Below are positions 39,899 to 48,975 of a stretch of 64,000 nt of DNA, piece after piece. Each line of letters opens with the position of its first letter. Within the stretch, counting starts at the first letter, position 1. This DNA is from CBDHGY01 sp965263325. Its GTDB lineage: Bacteria; Pseudomonadota; Alphaproteobacteria; Caulobacterales; Hyphomonadaceae. The stretch is taken from contig CBDHGY010000002.1 of assembly GCA_965263325.1 (NCBI GenBank), positions 1,674,001-1,738,000 on the forward strand. Reading direction: 5' to 3'. Below the pieces are notes generated by a model. That model ran no database searches. It worked only from the letters and a program-made list of their open reading frames with translations, and was not told where the DNA came from. The position numbers and the translations under genes are program-made.

Positions 39899-41461
39899 AT
39901 GGAAGCGGTTGAAACCTTCATTCTAAATCTCAGCGACTTTTTATGGGGAGGCTCTTGGGGCGACACGAAGATTTTCGACTTCGGTCCAATCGCTGTCCTC
40001 CTCCTGGGTGCTGGCCTCTATTTCATGATCCGGCTGGGCGGGCGACCGCTTCGCCGTTTCGGCCCTGCACTTCGAGAGGTCTGGAATGGGCGCAAGAGCG
40101 ATGGCGATGACTCAACGATTACACCGTGGCAAGCCTTGTCGACGGCGCTTTCCGGTCAGGTTGGAACCGGAAACCTCGCCGGTGTAGCAACCGCCATCAC
40201 AGTCGGCGGCCCAGGTGCTATCTTTTGGATGTGGGTAACGGCGATATTCGGTATGGCCCTCGCCTTCGCCGAGAGCTCACTCGCCATTAAATTCCGCGAA
40301 CGCGACGAGTATGGCCGGATCAATGGCGGCCCAATGTATTACATCAAGAACGGCCTCGGAAACAGCTGGATGTGGCTCGCGGTTCTGTTCTGTCTCGGTT
40401 GTATGTTCTCTGCAGCTGTAACCGGCGGCATGATCCAATCGAATTCAATCACGCAGACAGTTGTCGCAGATATGGAGCGCTTCAGCATACTTTCCGAAAG
40501 CACGATGGCGGCCACTGTGACACCGCTAGGAATGGAACTTAGCGTGCCGAATATGATTGTAGGCTTTATCATCGCATTGCTGACATTTGCAGTCATTATC
40601 GGCGGTATTAAATCAATTGGGAGTGTGGCGGGTAAAGTTGTCCCGTTCATGGCCGGTCTTTACGTCGTGGTCGCGTTTATCGCGGTCATGATCAATATTC
40701 AGGCAGTGCCGGGCGCACTGGCGATGATCGTAACATCCGCTTTCGGTATTCAGGAAGCAGCCGGCGGTCTTGCTGGATATGCTGTGCTTGCAGCCGTTCG
40801 TAACGGTGTTGCGCGCGGATTGTTTTCCAACGAAGCTGGCCAAGGTTCTGCGCCAATTGCACACGCCGCAGCGCACACGAAAAATCCTGTAAAACAGGGC
40901 GAGATTGCTATGATCGGCGTTTTCATCGACACGATGATCATCTGCACGATGACAGCACTCGTTATCCTCACCACAACCGGTTCATGGACAACTGATCCTG
41001 AGTGGGTGAAGGAGTTTGGTCTTGCTGAAACAACGACTTATGTCTTCCAGGCCGAAGGCCTGAAAGCATCCGCCCTGACGAATTATGCCTTCACAGAAGC
41101 CTTGCCGGGTGGGTTCGGCGGATTGTTCGTCACGATCTGTCTGACGCTATTTGCTTTCACGACCATTCTCGGTTGGTCGTATTATGCAGAGCAAGCCGCG
41201 ACATTCCTTGTCGGCGAATGGGCAACCAAGCCAATCAGATATATTTGGGTGCTTCTCATCTTTGCAGGCACGGCATTGCCGGTGAGCTTCATCTGGAAGT
41301 TTGGAGACATTGCCAACGCATCGATGGTGTTGCCGAACGTGATCGCGCTTATCGCTCTGTCGGGTGTCGTGCTCGCCATCCACCGGAAAAATGGCGACCC
41401 TGACACAGAAAACGGCGACTCGATCATGATTGATCGATCAAAATCGGTAGCGGCTGAGTAG
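39899..41461 (+). CDS. Alanine/glycine:cation symporter (AGCS family)
   Basis: A 520-residue membrane transporter with about ten hydrophobic helices. Family signatures Gly-Gln-Val-Gly-Thr-Gly-Asn-Leu-Ala-Gly-Val-Ala (about 90-101), Asn-Gly-Gly-Pro-Met-Tyr-Tyr-Ile and Asn-Glu-Ala-Gly-Gln-Gly-Ser-Ala-Pro-Ile-Ala-His-Ala-Ala-Ala-His are intact. It couples Na+ (or H+) to uptake of alanine or glycine at the inner membrane. AAGGG precedes the ATG. A shared terminator at 41483-41510 separates it from regA. Confidence 0.94.
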   Translation: MEAVETFILNLSDFLWGGSWGDTKIFDFGPIAVLLLGAGLYFMIRLGGRPLRRFGPALREVWNGRKSDGDDSTITPWQALSTALSGQVGTGNLAGVATAITVGGPGAIFWMWVTAIFGMALAFAESSLAIKFRERDEYGRINGGPMYYIKNGLGNSWMWLAVLFCLGCMFSAAVTGGMIQSNSITQTVVADMERFSILSESTMAATVTPLGMELSVPNMIVGFIIALLTFAVIIGGIKSIGSVAGKVVPFMAGLYVVVAFIAVMINIQAVPGALAMIVTSAFGIQEAAGGLAGYAVLAAVRNGVARGLFSNEAGQGSAPIAHAAAHTKNPVKQGEIAMIGVFIDTMIICTMTALVILTTTGSWTTDPEWVKEFGLAETTTYVFQAEGLKASALTNYAFTEALPGGFGGLFVTICLTLFAFTTILGWSYYAEQAATFLVGEWATKPIRYIWVLLIFAGTALPVSFIWKFGDIANASMVLPNVIALIALSGVVLAIHRKNGDPDTENGDSIMIDRSKSVAAE

Positions 41462-41482
41462 CAACAGCTCCGATAAAAATAA

Positions 41483-41510
41483 GAAGCCCCGCTCGCATGA
41501 GCGGGGCTTC
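41483..41510. terminator. Bidirectional hairpin between the AGCS gene and regA
   Basis: GAAGCCCCGCTC at 41483-41494 pairs perfectly with GAGCGGGGCTTC at 41499-41510 around GCAT. It lies between convergent genes and can serve both, though the flanking T-tracts are short. Confidence 0.8.
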
Positions 41511-41530
41511 CTTATCTGTGGCAGTTGGAT

Positions 41531-42103
41531 TTATCTCGGTGCGCGTTTTGCCAAGATGCGTTGCAAGGTCCGGCGGTGCATATTCAAGCGGCGCGCCGTT
41601 TCTGAGACATTATGATTGCACAGCTCGTAGACGCGCTGGATATGCTCCCAACGAACACGGTCTGCGGACATGGGGTTTTCTGGAGGCGCAGGCATCTCAC
41701 CTTTTCCAGCCGTAAGCGCTTTCACGATATCTTCGACATCAGCCGGCTTGGCGAGATAGTCAGCCGCGCCCGCCTTGACGGCTGCAACCGCCGTCGCAAT
41801 TGCGCCGTAACCCGTCAGAATAATCGCTCGGGCATCTTCGCGGTGCTTATGTAGCACCTCAACAACATCCAAACCTGATCCATCTTCCAACCGCAAATCG
41901 AGAACAGCAAAAGCAGGTGGGTTGAGACGCGCGATGTCTTTTGCTTCAGACACGCTCGAAACGGCCGATACAAGGAACCCGCGTTGCGTAAGCGCACGCG
42001 CAAGGCGCTGGCAGAACGGCCCGTCATCATCGAGTACGAGGCAAGTTCTATCCTCAACGCCTTCAAGTGAGGGGTGCAGCTTAACTGTTACTGGCCGGTC
42101 CAT
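41531..42103 (-). CDS. regA: Response regulator RegA/ActR/PrrA
   Basis: A 190-residue two-component regulator: receiver domain with Asp25-Asp-Asp pocket, phosphoacceptor Asp69 in Val-Leu-Asp-Leu-Arg, and Lys119-Pro. A Pro-rich linker (about 138-144) leads to a FIS-type helix-turn-helix (about 160-188) containing Asn-Val-Ser-Glu-Thr-Ala-Arg-Arg-Leu-Asn-Met-His-Arg-Arg-Thr-Leu-Gln-Arg. This matches the global redox regulator RegA/PrrA/ActR. AAGGAG lies 6 bases before ATG 42103. It follows regB after 57 bases. Confidence 0.95.
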   Translation of the reverse strand: MDRPVTVKLHPSLEGVEDRTCLVLDDDGPFCQRLARALTQRGFLVSAVSSVSEAKDIARLNPPAFAVLDLRLEDGSGLDVVEVLHKHREDARAIILTGYGAIATAVAAVKAGAADYLAKPADVEDIVKALTAGKGEMPAPPENPMSADRVRWEHIQRVYELCNHNVSETARRLNMHRRTLQRILAKRAPR

Positions 42104-42160
42104 AGGCGGCTCCTTCAAGGACAAAGATGTCATATAACGGTAATATATTGATCCGTCAGT

Positions 42161-43528
42161 CTAAATTTCCACAGATTCCAGCGCTTTTCTTGGCCAAACC
42201 GCCTGAACAACGGCTCCCGACGCGGGCAGCGACGCATTCCGGGTTGCAATTCTGCCGCCAGTTCTTTCGATCAGTGTTTTGGCAATAAAGAAGCCGAGCC
42301 CCATATCGCCGCCGCCAGCCTGGGCTTCTCCGCGTTCGGACACATAAGGCTCGCCGAGACGCGGAAGCACTTCATTTGAGAAACCGGGGCCGTCATCGCG
42401 AATGGTAAAACTTATCTGGTCATCGGTCCAACGCGCCGTCACCAGCACTTCGGTTTCGGCAAAACTCACAGCATTTTCGATGAATGCGCTCAGCGCGTGC
42501 AGCACTTCAGGGCTCCGGTTCAAAAACGGTGCTTTTCCTGTTCCGCCAATACCCGCGTGCGCATAAACAAGGACATTCACGCCAAGGCCTCTGTGCGGTG
42601 CCGCAGCTTCTTCCGCAACCGCTCGCAGTGGCATAACCGCATGTACGATATCGCCTGCCTCCCGCTCCTGCGCGAGACGGCCGAGAATTGAACGACAGCG
42701 TTCGGCTTGCTCTGCCAGCAACTTCGCATCCTCTGCATACGGACTGTCTGGACCAAGCTCGATCGACATTTCCTTTGCAACAAGATGGATTGTTGCGAGC
42801 GGCGTGCCGAGCTCATGTGCCGTCATAGCCGACATTGCACCAAGCGCGGACAATCGCTGCTCGCGTGCCAGGACGACTTGCGCTGCATCAAGTGCCCGCA
42901 CCAATCTCGCTTCGTCTTGCGACACCCGCCAGGCGGTGATTGTAAAGAAGGCCACACCCACCGCAAGGGCAGAATACTGTCCCCACTGATAAAGCTGCGG
43001 CAGCTCAAGCTCGCGCCCTTCGAACCAGGGAAGCGGCAAGGAGAATAGAGGCATCATCGCTGCCAAACCGAGCGTTAGAATGGCCAGGAGAATCGCCCAG
43101 ATTGGACGCAAGCTCACCGCAGCAACTGTGACGGGAACGATAAGTAAAAGGAGGAACGGATTGTAGAGCCCGCCTGTAAGTGCGAGCAATGCAGACAGCT
43201 GCACCGTGTCGAATCCGAGTTGAAGCGCTGCTTCCGGGCTGGACACAAGGCGCTGCTGAGGAAATGCAAATGAGAGGAAGACGTTTAGCCACGCCGATAG
43301 CGCAATAACACCCAGAACGAGGCTGAGCGGCTGATGCAACTCGAGCCAAAAAGCAGCAAACAGCACGGCAACCGTCTGCCCCGCAACTGCAAGCCAACGC
43401 AAGGTAATAAATGTACGCAGCCGGGTTCGACCAAGCGCCGAACCCGCATCTCCCAACCCCTCCGGAGCGAGCGTAAAAAGGGCCTCGCCCAGATTGGGCG
43501 AAATGTCCGAGGGTTTTTGTTGTTCCAT
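42161..43528 (-). CDS. regB: Redox sensor histidine kinase RegB/ActS/PrrB
   Basis: A 455-residue membrane kinase with six hydrophobic helices (about 40-200). The quinone-sensing motif Gly-Gly-Leu-Tyr-Asn-Pro-Phe is at 119-125. The phospho-acceptor is His238 in Thr-Ala-His-Glu-Leu-Gly-Thr-Pro-Leu. Cys278 in Glu-Arg-Cys-Arg-Ser-Ile corresponds in position to the redox-active cysteine of Rhodobacter RegB. The HATPase domain follows with Asp-Asp-Gly-Pro-Gly-Phe. It signals respiratory or redox state to RegA downstream. senC is divergent from it, about 63 bases away. Confidence 0.95.
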   Translation of the reverse strand: MEQQKPSDISPNLGEALFTLAPEGLGDAGSALGRTRLRTFITLRWLAVAGQTVAVLFAAFWLELHQPLSLVLGVIALSAWLNVFLSFAFPQQRLVSSPEAALQLGFDTVQLSALLALTGGLYNPFLLLLIVPVTVAAVSLRPIWAILLAILTLGLAAMMPLFSLPLPWFEGRELELPQLYQWGQYSALAVGVAFFTITAWRVSQDEARLVRALDAAQVVLAREQRLSALGAMSAMTAHELGTPLATIHLVAKEMSIELGPDSPYAEDAKLLAEQAERCRSILGRLAQEREAGDIVHAVMPLRAVAEEAAAPHRGLGVNVLVYAHAGIGGTGKAPFLNRSPEVLHALSAFIENAVSFAETEVLVTARWTDDQISFTIRDDGPGFSNEVLPRLGEPYVSERGEAQAGGGDMGLGFFIAKTLIERTGGRIATRNASLPASGAVVQAVWPRKALESVEI

Positions 43529-43591
43529 ATACGCCTACATGCGGCGCCCCGCCGCTTGCGCCAAGCTTTCTTCTGACCCCATATCGTGTTC

Positions 43592-44218
43592 ATGAAAAAG
43601 ATTATTGCAACTGCGACACTGGTCTTGGCCTTAGCTTCCTGCAGCAATGACAATGCAGGAGGCCCGGTTAATGAGACTGACTCAGCGACATCGGGCGGCA
43701 CGTATTCGAGTTGCCAAACCCGGTCTTACGAAGAGATTGGTGGTCCATTTTCTTTGGTCGACCAAAATGGAGACCGCCGCACAGAAGAAGACTTTAAAGG
43801 CAAGCCTGCTCTTGTCTTCTTTGGGTTTACATATTGTCCCGATGTTTGTCCGCTAACGCTGGTAAAGGTCGATCGCGCGCTCCAGCGTCTGGACGAAGAT
43901 AAAAGACCCGTCACGATTCTCATAACCGTGGATCCAGAACGCGATACGCCTGAGGCACTTTCAAAATACCTCTCACTGGATGCCTATCCCGAAAACACCG
44001 TTGGTCTAACGGGAACGGAAGAGGAAATCAGCGACGTCGTTAGAGGCGAATTCTTTGGGTACTATTCGAAAGTTCCGCTCCCAGACAGCGCTGCGGAATA
44101 TACAATGGATCACTCATCACTTCTGTATTTGATGGACGAAAACTGGAAACTGAAAACACTGTTTGACTACACAGACACGGCCGAAGACATAGCGACTTGC
44201 TTGGAGCAGCTGCTTTAA
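43592..44218 (+). CDS. senC: SCO1/SenC/PrrC copper chaperone, lipoprotein
   Basis: A 208-residue thioredoxin-fold protein with a lipobox Leu-Ala-Ser-Cys17. The copper cysteines are Cys82 and Cys86 in Tyr-Cys-Pro-Asp-Val-Cys-Pro, with a copper histidine in Thr-Met-Asp-His-Ser-Ser near 170. SCO proteins deliver copper to cytochrome oxidase and are found beside regA-regB. GTG 43586 two codons upstream is an alternative start. The stop overlaps the convergent lipoprotein gene by 4 bases. Confidence 0.93.
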   Translation: MKKIIATATLVLALASCSNDNAGGPVNETDSATSGGTYSSCQTRSYEEIGGPFSLVDQNGDRRTEEDFKGKPALVFFGFTYCPDVCPLTLVKVDRALQRLDEDKRPVTILITVDPERDTPEALSKYLSLDAYPENTVGLTGTEEEISDVVRGEFFGYYSKVPLPDSAAEYTMDHSSLLYLMDENWKLKTLFDYTDTAEDIATCLEQLL

Positions 44219-44634
44219 CAACGACCGCCTTTTGCGCGAAGATCAACTTCGACCGAAAGGTCTTCGACGAGCTTGATACCAATACCGAGTGAAACAGATC
44301 GGTCAGAGGCGTCCGGCGATGCAGCAGCTTGGTGAAGCTTTGTTGCGATATCTGCAAACTGTTCACCTGATTTTCTGTGCTCGTCGGCCACAACCTCTAA
44401 GGTCTGGCTAATGGCATCAACATGAATATCCGGACTGTCCTCAAGCAGCTGAACCATGCAGTAACAGAAATTGGACGGTGCCGTTTCGCCGGTTTCGAGC
44501 GACGCTTTAGACGCGAGAATTCCGCAATTATTCTCGACCTGCTCAAGACGCTCAGCCGTTTTGACTGGGGTAGTCTGTCCGCCGCAAGCGGCCAACGCTA
44601 AAGAAAATGTAATCACTAAAGGACGAAGAAACAT
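44215..44634 (-). CDS. Hypothetical lipoprotein
   Basis: A 139-residue protein with a lipobox Leu-Ala-Ala-Cys near residue 17. The remainder holds four further cysteines, including a Phe-Cys-Tyr-Cys pair near 58, and is largely helical and acidic. I recognise no family. A GAGAGGG site precedes the ATG. It is convergent with senC (4-base overlap) and lies 56 bases after the ABC ATPase, possibly in its transcript. Confidence 0.65.
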   Translation of the reverse strand: MFLRPLVITFSLALAACGGQTTPVKTAERLEQVENNCGILASKASLETGETAPSNFCYCMVQLLEDSPDIHVDAISQTLEVVADEHRKSGEQFADIATKLHQAAASPDASDRSVSLGIGIKLVEDLSVEVDLRAKGGRC

Positions 44635-44690
44635 ACGGTCACCCTCTCCGGTTTATTTCGATTTTGGTTTTATATTGAGTCGCTGCGAAT

Positions 44691-45629
44691 TCACGCTGCG
44701 CTGGTGAGCGCGACAAAAACATCTTCAAGGTCAGGGTCTTCCGTTGATAAGTCTGCAATTGATATCCCCGCTCCGCGCACTTTCTCCAACAGACGACCTA
44801 TACCAGTGTCTGAGGTCCGAAATCGAATTACGAGCTCTCCAGCTTTCGTTAACTCAGCGTCGAGGTCCGACAATGCTTCGGGAATGGCACTGAGGGGATC
44901 TCGTGGGACGACTTTTAATATACGTTGATCCATACGTCGCAAGAGATCCGGCGTCGGCTCGCACGCAATGACCTCACCGTGATTTATAATCGCAATCTCG
45001 TCGCAGAGTTCTTCGGCCTCATCGAGATAATGGGTTGTAAGAATGATCGTGGTGCCGGCCGAATGCATTTCGCGCACATATGCCCACAGTGAACGGCGCA
45101 ACTCGACGTCCACGCCAGCCGTAGGCTCATCAAGGATGAGTACAGGCGGGTTGTGGACAAGTGCTTTTGCCACCATCAGACGCCGCTTCATTCCACCTGA
45201 CAATTGTCTCACATACGCCCCAGCCTTATCGGCCAGATCAACGGCAGCGAGGATTTCGTCTGTGCGCCGCTCAGATTTGGGAACACCGTAAAATCCAGCC
45301 TGAAGCTCCAAGGCCTCGCGCGGAGTGAAAAACGCGTCAGCAACAATTTCCTGCGTTACCACGCCGATTGCAGCCCGCGACGAGCGCGGATGCTGGTCAA
45401 TGTCCATATCCCATATCTTTGCCGTACCTGACGTTTTCATCACCATTCCGGCCAGTATGTTTATGAATGTGGATTTGCCAGCACCATTGGGCCCCAATAA
45501 CCCAAAAATCTTTCCGCGCGGGATCGTGATGTTCACCCCCTTCAGGGCATGCTTTTCCGGCATCTTACCTGTCGCTTTGTAGATTTTATGGAGATCGCGA
45601 ACTTCTATCGCGTTTTCAGGAGCGCTCAT
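44691..45629 (-). CDS. ABC-2 type transporter ATP-binding protein, no adjacent permease
   Basis: A 312-residue ABC ATPase: Walker A Gly-Pro-Asn-Gly-Ala-Gly-Lys-Ser near 45, signature Leu-Ser-Gly-Gly-Met-Lys-Arg-Arg-Leu near 140, Walker B Val-Leu-Ile-Leu-Asp-Glu-Pro, and a C-terminal domain (about 225-312) typical of exporters. It resembles YadG/NodI/CcmA-type drug or polymer exporters. No permease gene is beside it in either direction, so its membrane partner must lie elsewhere. AGGTAG precedes the ATG. Confidence 0.9.
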   Translation of the reverse strand: MSAPENAIEVRDLHKIYKATGKMPEKHALKGVNITIPRGKIFGLLGPNGAGKSTFINILAGMVMKTSGTAKIWDMDIDQHPRSSRAAIGVVTQEIVADAFFTPREALELQAGFYGVPKSERRTDEILAAVDLADKAGAYVRQLSGGMKRRLMVAKALVHNPPVLILDEPTAGVDVELRRSLWAYVREMHSAGTTIILTTHYLDEAEELCDEIAIINHGEVIACEPTPDLLRRMDQRILKVVPRDPLSAIPEALSDLDAELTKAGELVIRFRTSDTGIGRLLEKVRGAGISIADLSTEDPDLEDVFVALTSAA

Positions 45630-45746
45630 TTAGGGTCTACCTACAAACAAGATGGGTCATTGTGCGACTTGCAAGCAGCATCAGTGACATTTAATTAAGG
45701 CGGGCTGTAGCAGTATGCAGTTCTCCCAGCAATGGAGTGCCGAAAC

Positions 45747-45947
45747 GTGAGCCAGAACAAAACAAAAGAAATTATCCTGGTAAACACCCACAGGGTTTCC
45801 TGTGATGGCGGGGGCGGCGCGCTTGGACACCCTCTTGTATTCATGGAAATCGGCGCTGAAGGCGAAGTTGTTTGTAAATACTGCGACAAATGTTTCGTGA
45901 TGCGTGGTGGTCCCAAAGATCCCGACGTAATCGCCAGATCTGGCTGA
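45747..45947 (+). CDS. zf-CHCC zinc-finger protein (NDUFS6-like)
   Basis: A 66-residue protein with the zf-CHCC pattern: Val-Ser-Cys-Asp-Gly-Gly-Gly-Gly-Ala-Leu-Gly-His-Pro, then Val-Val-Cys-Lys-Tyr-Cys-Asp-Lys-Cys-Phe. The family is related to a mitochondrial complex I subunit and is widespread in alphaproteobacteria; zinc binding is expected. GTG 45747 is preferred because GGAG lies about 9 bases upstream; ATG 45732 would add five residues but has no ribosome site. Confidence 0.9.
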   Translation: MSQNKTKEIILVNTHRVSCDGGGGALGHPLVFMEIGAEGEVVCKYCDKCFVMRGGPKDPDVIARSG

Positions 45948-46018
45948 TCTCGCGCTTGTGATTAGAAAGTTTCCGCTAGATCCACTATCATTCATAGAAA
46001 GAATAAGAGGAGAATAGC

Positions 46019-46492
46019 ATGAGACGCCTAGTTCTATCTATCGCCGCGGCGACCACCCTATCACTGACAGCTCACGCTGAAGATATGTTCTCTTTTTCGA
46101 CGTCCGAGGATTTTCAGGAAAAACTCGAAGACGATTACGGCGAACGTGAACTAGACTACCTTACGGATGAAATTCGTGAGGACCTGACCCGCGAGCTTGG
46201 AAAAGCTGAGGTATCACCGGCCCGCATCGACGTGACGATTTTGGATGCCAAACCAAATAGACCCACCTTTGAGCAACTCGGCGCGGGTGGGTTATCATTC
46301 GAATCCTTTTCGATCGGCGGCATGGATTTGAAAGCCGTAGCGTATAATGCCTCTGGCGAAGTCATGGGCGAACTCGAATACGACTGGTTCGAAAACGATA
46401 TTCGCGATGCGAGATTCCAATCGACCTGGGGAGACGCTCGCCGCGCTTCCGGAAGATTTGCTCGCAAATTCGCGAAAGAGATTGCCGGCTAG
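46019..46492 (+). CDS. Exported hypothetical protein
   Basis: A 157-residue protein with a signal peptide ending Ala-His-Ala (about residue 20), so periplasmic. The mature part is acidic at first (Glu-Glu-Asp-Asp-Tyr-Gly-Glu-Arg) and alternates strand and helix; Phe-Glu-Asn-Asp-Ile-Arg-Asp-Ala and a C-terminal Phe-Ala-Lys-Glu-Ile stand out. I do not recognise a family. AGGAG lies 6 bases before the ATG. Convergent with the beta-propeller gene. Confidence 0.75.
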   Translation: MRRLVLSIAAATTLSLTAHAEDMFSFSTSEDFQEKLEDDYGERELDYLTDEIREDLTRELGKAEVSPARIDVTILDAKPNRPTFEQLGAGGLSFESFSIGGMDLKAVAYNASGEVMGELEYDWFENDIRDARFQSTWGDARRASGRFARKFAKEIAG

Positions 46493-46501
46493 GCGTGGGT
46501 C

Positions 46502-48457
46502 TTATTGAACGGGCGCTGTCAAATCCACACTGCGTGTTTTATTGACGAACCCGTTTCGCATTTCCCCTTCGACCAGTTCGGTTCCCGAGAGCGCAAAAAT
46601 CCGTCCCATGGTGAAGACGGGGCGGGAATTGCCATACCAGTCAATGCACGACACTTCGCATTCATAGTCAGGGTGCTCCGGATTACCGGACGGATATAGG
46701 GTGCCGGCTGAACGCAATGCTGCATCAGCGCCGACTTGCAGAAAGCTAATATCGGATTGCTTTGAGCGCCAAACGGGACGCCCGCTCTCTGATATTCTCA
46801 CGACCGTTGGGATTCCGATCATGCCTGAACCATCATCCTCAATCCGGCTATTGAACGCATGACTACGGTTTTCTGATTCGTAGCGTGCGGGCAAAGTCGC
46901 GGTATCTGCCAATCTCGCCGCTCCGCTCCGCAGGTCCAGAGATGATAAACTTAGGCCTTTTTCGTCCGCATAGCCGGTTGCAACAATATGGTCTCGCGCA
47001 CGTTCTAAACGAATAACGCTGTGCGGAATGGTGATGGTTTGAACTTCACCGGGGGCTTCAAAAGGAACAACCGCAAGCTTTGCGTCCGCGCTATTTTGAT
47101 CGTCTGACCAGAATGGATTCCACCACCGCTCTTCGTTCTCCAGCGTGTATACGAGGTGGGTTCCAGTAAACCGATTTTCGAGGCGGCCATCTGTGTCGGG
47201 CAGATCGTGATACGTCGCTGTTTCCACACCCGCTGGCTTGAGGCCGAAAGCGCTGAGCGGAAGCTCCATCAGCTGGAGAACATCATCGCGCTCTTCCTGA
47301 TCTTTGCGCACGAGCGCCCGAAAAACATCGGTATCGGCGGCAAGTGAGAATTGATTTTGGGGGCGGCCTTCCACTGTTGCAACGCTCGGATTTTCGTCGC
47401 CATAGGGAATTCTATAAAGCAGCGCTTTGCCTAAATCCTCCTGACGGCTCCAGCGTTCCTTATTATTGAGCCACAACCAGACAGCATCCGTCGACGCATA
47501 GTATTCATACGAGGCACCCGCAATAAACGCAGTCGTTTTGCATTGCGGCGTAGGTGCATCCACATTCCCGATGTCCTTCAACGGGCACATCGTTATGGTA
47601 TGCAGAAGAGGATCTTCCGTATTCTGAAGAGACTTATAAACTGAGCGCGGGTTGAGTTTGCGTTCTTCGTCCAACTGCTCCTCTCGGACCAAAATAGGCG
47701 CGCTCAGTTTTGAAAAATCCTCCGCATCTAGCAGATAATATGACGTGTGCATCGCGAGCTGACCATTCACCAGGCGTGTGGTGTAATTGTCGCCATCGAA
47801 GTAATCTTGAGATGGTAAGAAGAAACGGTCGCGGAAGTTCAACTCCCCGCCGTCGCCAAGTTCCAAAATCGCGAACTCGCTTGCCTGGCGCTCATATGAA
47901 TATCCGATTGCGATAATGGAACGCCCAAAGACCAGAGCTTCATCATACCATGTCCCTTCATCTGGCGACTGATAAACATTTTCGCGATCGCGCAGCGACA
48001 ATCCCGGCTCGCCGCCCGGTAAGAGGTCTACGCTAAAGAGCCTTCCATCCTGCAGAACGATCAGATGCGTGCCGATCTGTTTGATGATGTCACCTTCATC
48101 AACGCCGGCTTCCTGAGTGTTGGTGATTGAAGGGTTATCGTCTGATGATACTTTCGCCGCGGTGACGACCACCGTTTCCTGCACAGCTTCTGAGGCAGGT
48201 GCCGATGCAACTGGTGCAGGAGGTGGCGGTGGCGGCGGCGGTGGCGGCAGAGGGGGTGGCGGGTAAGAGCCGTCATATTCAGCGTCTTCTTCCTTGTCGA
48301 ACTCACCGTTCAGCGTTTTGAAGTATTGCTCAAATTCCTCTTCGCTAGAAAATGTTTCCAGACGGTCAGAATAGATCTCACCCGGGCCATTATAGCTTGC
48401 GCAGGCTTGCAGCAGTCCGAGCAGCGCCGCGATTACATAGATTTTTGTATGTTTCAT
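46502..48457 (-). CDS. Secreted beta-propeller domain lipoprotein
   Basis: A 651-residue protein of the Beta_propel family. A lipobox Leu-Gln-Ala-Cys19 anchors it. A polyproline run (about residues 67-82) follows, then Thr-Asn-Thr-Gln-Glu-Ala-Gly-Val-Asp-Glu-Gly-Asp-Ile-Ile-Lys, the diagnostic family motif, at about 110-125. Beta-propeller repeats fill the rest. The function of the family is not known; the proline linker suggests display away from the membrane. AGGGGG precedes the ATG. Confidence 0.88.
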   Translation of the reverse strand: MKHTKIYVIAALLGLLQACASYNGPGEIYSDRLETFSSEEEFEQYFKTLNGEFDKEEDAEYDGSYPPPPLPPPPPPPPPPAPVASAPASEAVQETVVVTAAKVSSDDNPSITNTQEAGVDEGDIIKQIGTHLIVLQDGRLFSVDLLPGGEPGLSLRDRENVYQSPDEGTWYDEALVFGRSIIAIGYSYERQASEFAILELGDGGELNFRDRFFLPSQDYFDGDNYTTRLVNGQLAMHTSYYLLDAEDFSKLSAPILVREEQLDEERKLNPRSVYKSLQNTEDPLLHTITMCPLKDIGNVDAPTPQCKTTAFIAGASYEYYASTDAVWLWLNNKERWSRQEDLGKALLYRIPYGDENPSVATVEGRPQNQFSLAADTDVFRALVRKDQEERDDVLQLMELPLSAFGLKPAGVETATYHDLPDTDGRLENRFTGTHLVYTLENEERWWNPFWSDDQNSADAKLAVVPFEAPGEVQTITIPHSVIRLERARDHIVATGYADEKGLSLSSLDLRSGAARLADTATLPARYESENRSHAFNSRIEDDGSGMIGIPTVVRISESGRPVWRSKQSDISFLQVGADAALRSAGTLYPSGNPEHPDYECEVSCIDWYGNSRPVFTMGRIFALSGTELVEGEMRNGFVNKTRSVDLTAPVQ

Positions 48458-48567
48458 ACCGTTCCCCCTTAGAACTGGCTGACCTTATTACAGTTTTCTG
48501 AATTCTCAATATGTCCGATTGAAGACGATAACTTGCGATGATTGCGACACCGCGCGAGAAGGCGGAG

Positions 48568-48924
48568 ATGAGTATTTTTTGGCTAATTGTCGGATCGGCA
48601 GCCTTCGCAGTGGGCGCGATTGGTATTCCCCTGCCCGGCTGGCCAACGACGATATTCTGGATCATCGCTGCTTATTGCTTTGCAAATTCACGGCCTGAAT
48701 GGCGCGACTGGATCTATGCTCGCCCAGGAATTGGACCCATTATTGAGAACTTCAATGAACATGGTGTCTTATCTCACAAAGGAAAAACCGGGGCGCTATT
48801 CGGCATGATCCTCGGCGGCGGCATCGCAACCTATTTCCTGTGGCGGGAGTTCATGTGGCTAGGCGCGGTCTGGGCGTTACTGGCGATCGGAGCGATTTTC
48901 GTGATTTCCCGGCCATCTGCCTGA
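48568..48924 (+). CDS. YbaN family membrane protein (DUF454)
   Basis: A 118-residue inner-membrane protein with about four hydrophobic segments. The DUF454 signature Gly-Ile-Pro-Leu-Pro-Gly-Trp-Pro-Thr-Thr-Ile-Phe-Trp, followed by Ala-Tyr-Cys-Phe-Ala-Asn-Ser-Arg-Pro, is at about 18-45. ATG 48568 with AGAAGG 6 bases upstream fits the family; ATG 48538 would add ten residues. Function unknown. Confidence 0.85.
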   Translation: MSIFWLIVGSAAFAVGAIGIPLPGWPTTIFWIIAAYCFANSRPEWRDWIYARPGIGPIIENFNEHGVLSHKGKTGALFGMILGGGIATYFLWREFMWLGAVWALLAIGAIFVISRPSA

Positions 48925-48975
48925 AACCGTATTCTCAGTCTTCCATAAGCGCAGCGCTCATCTTACATTAGCATC

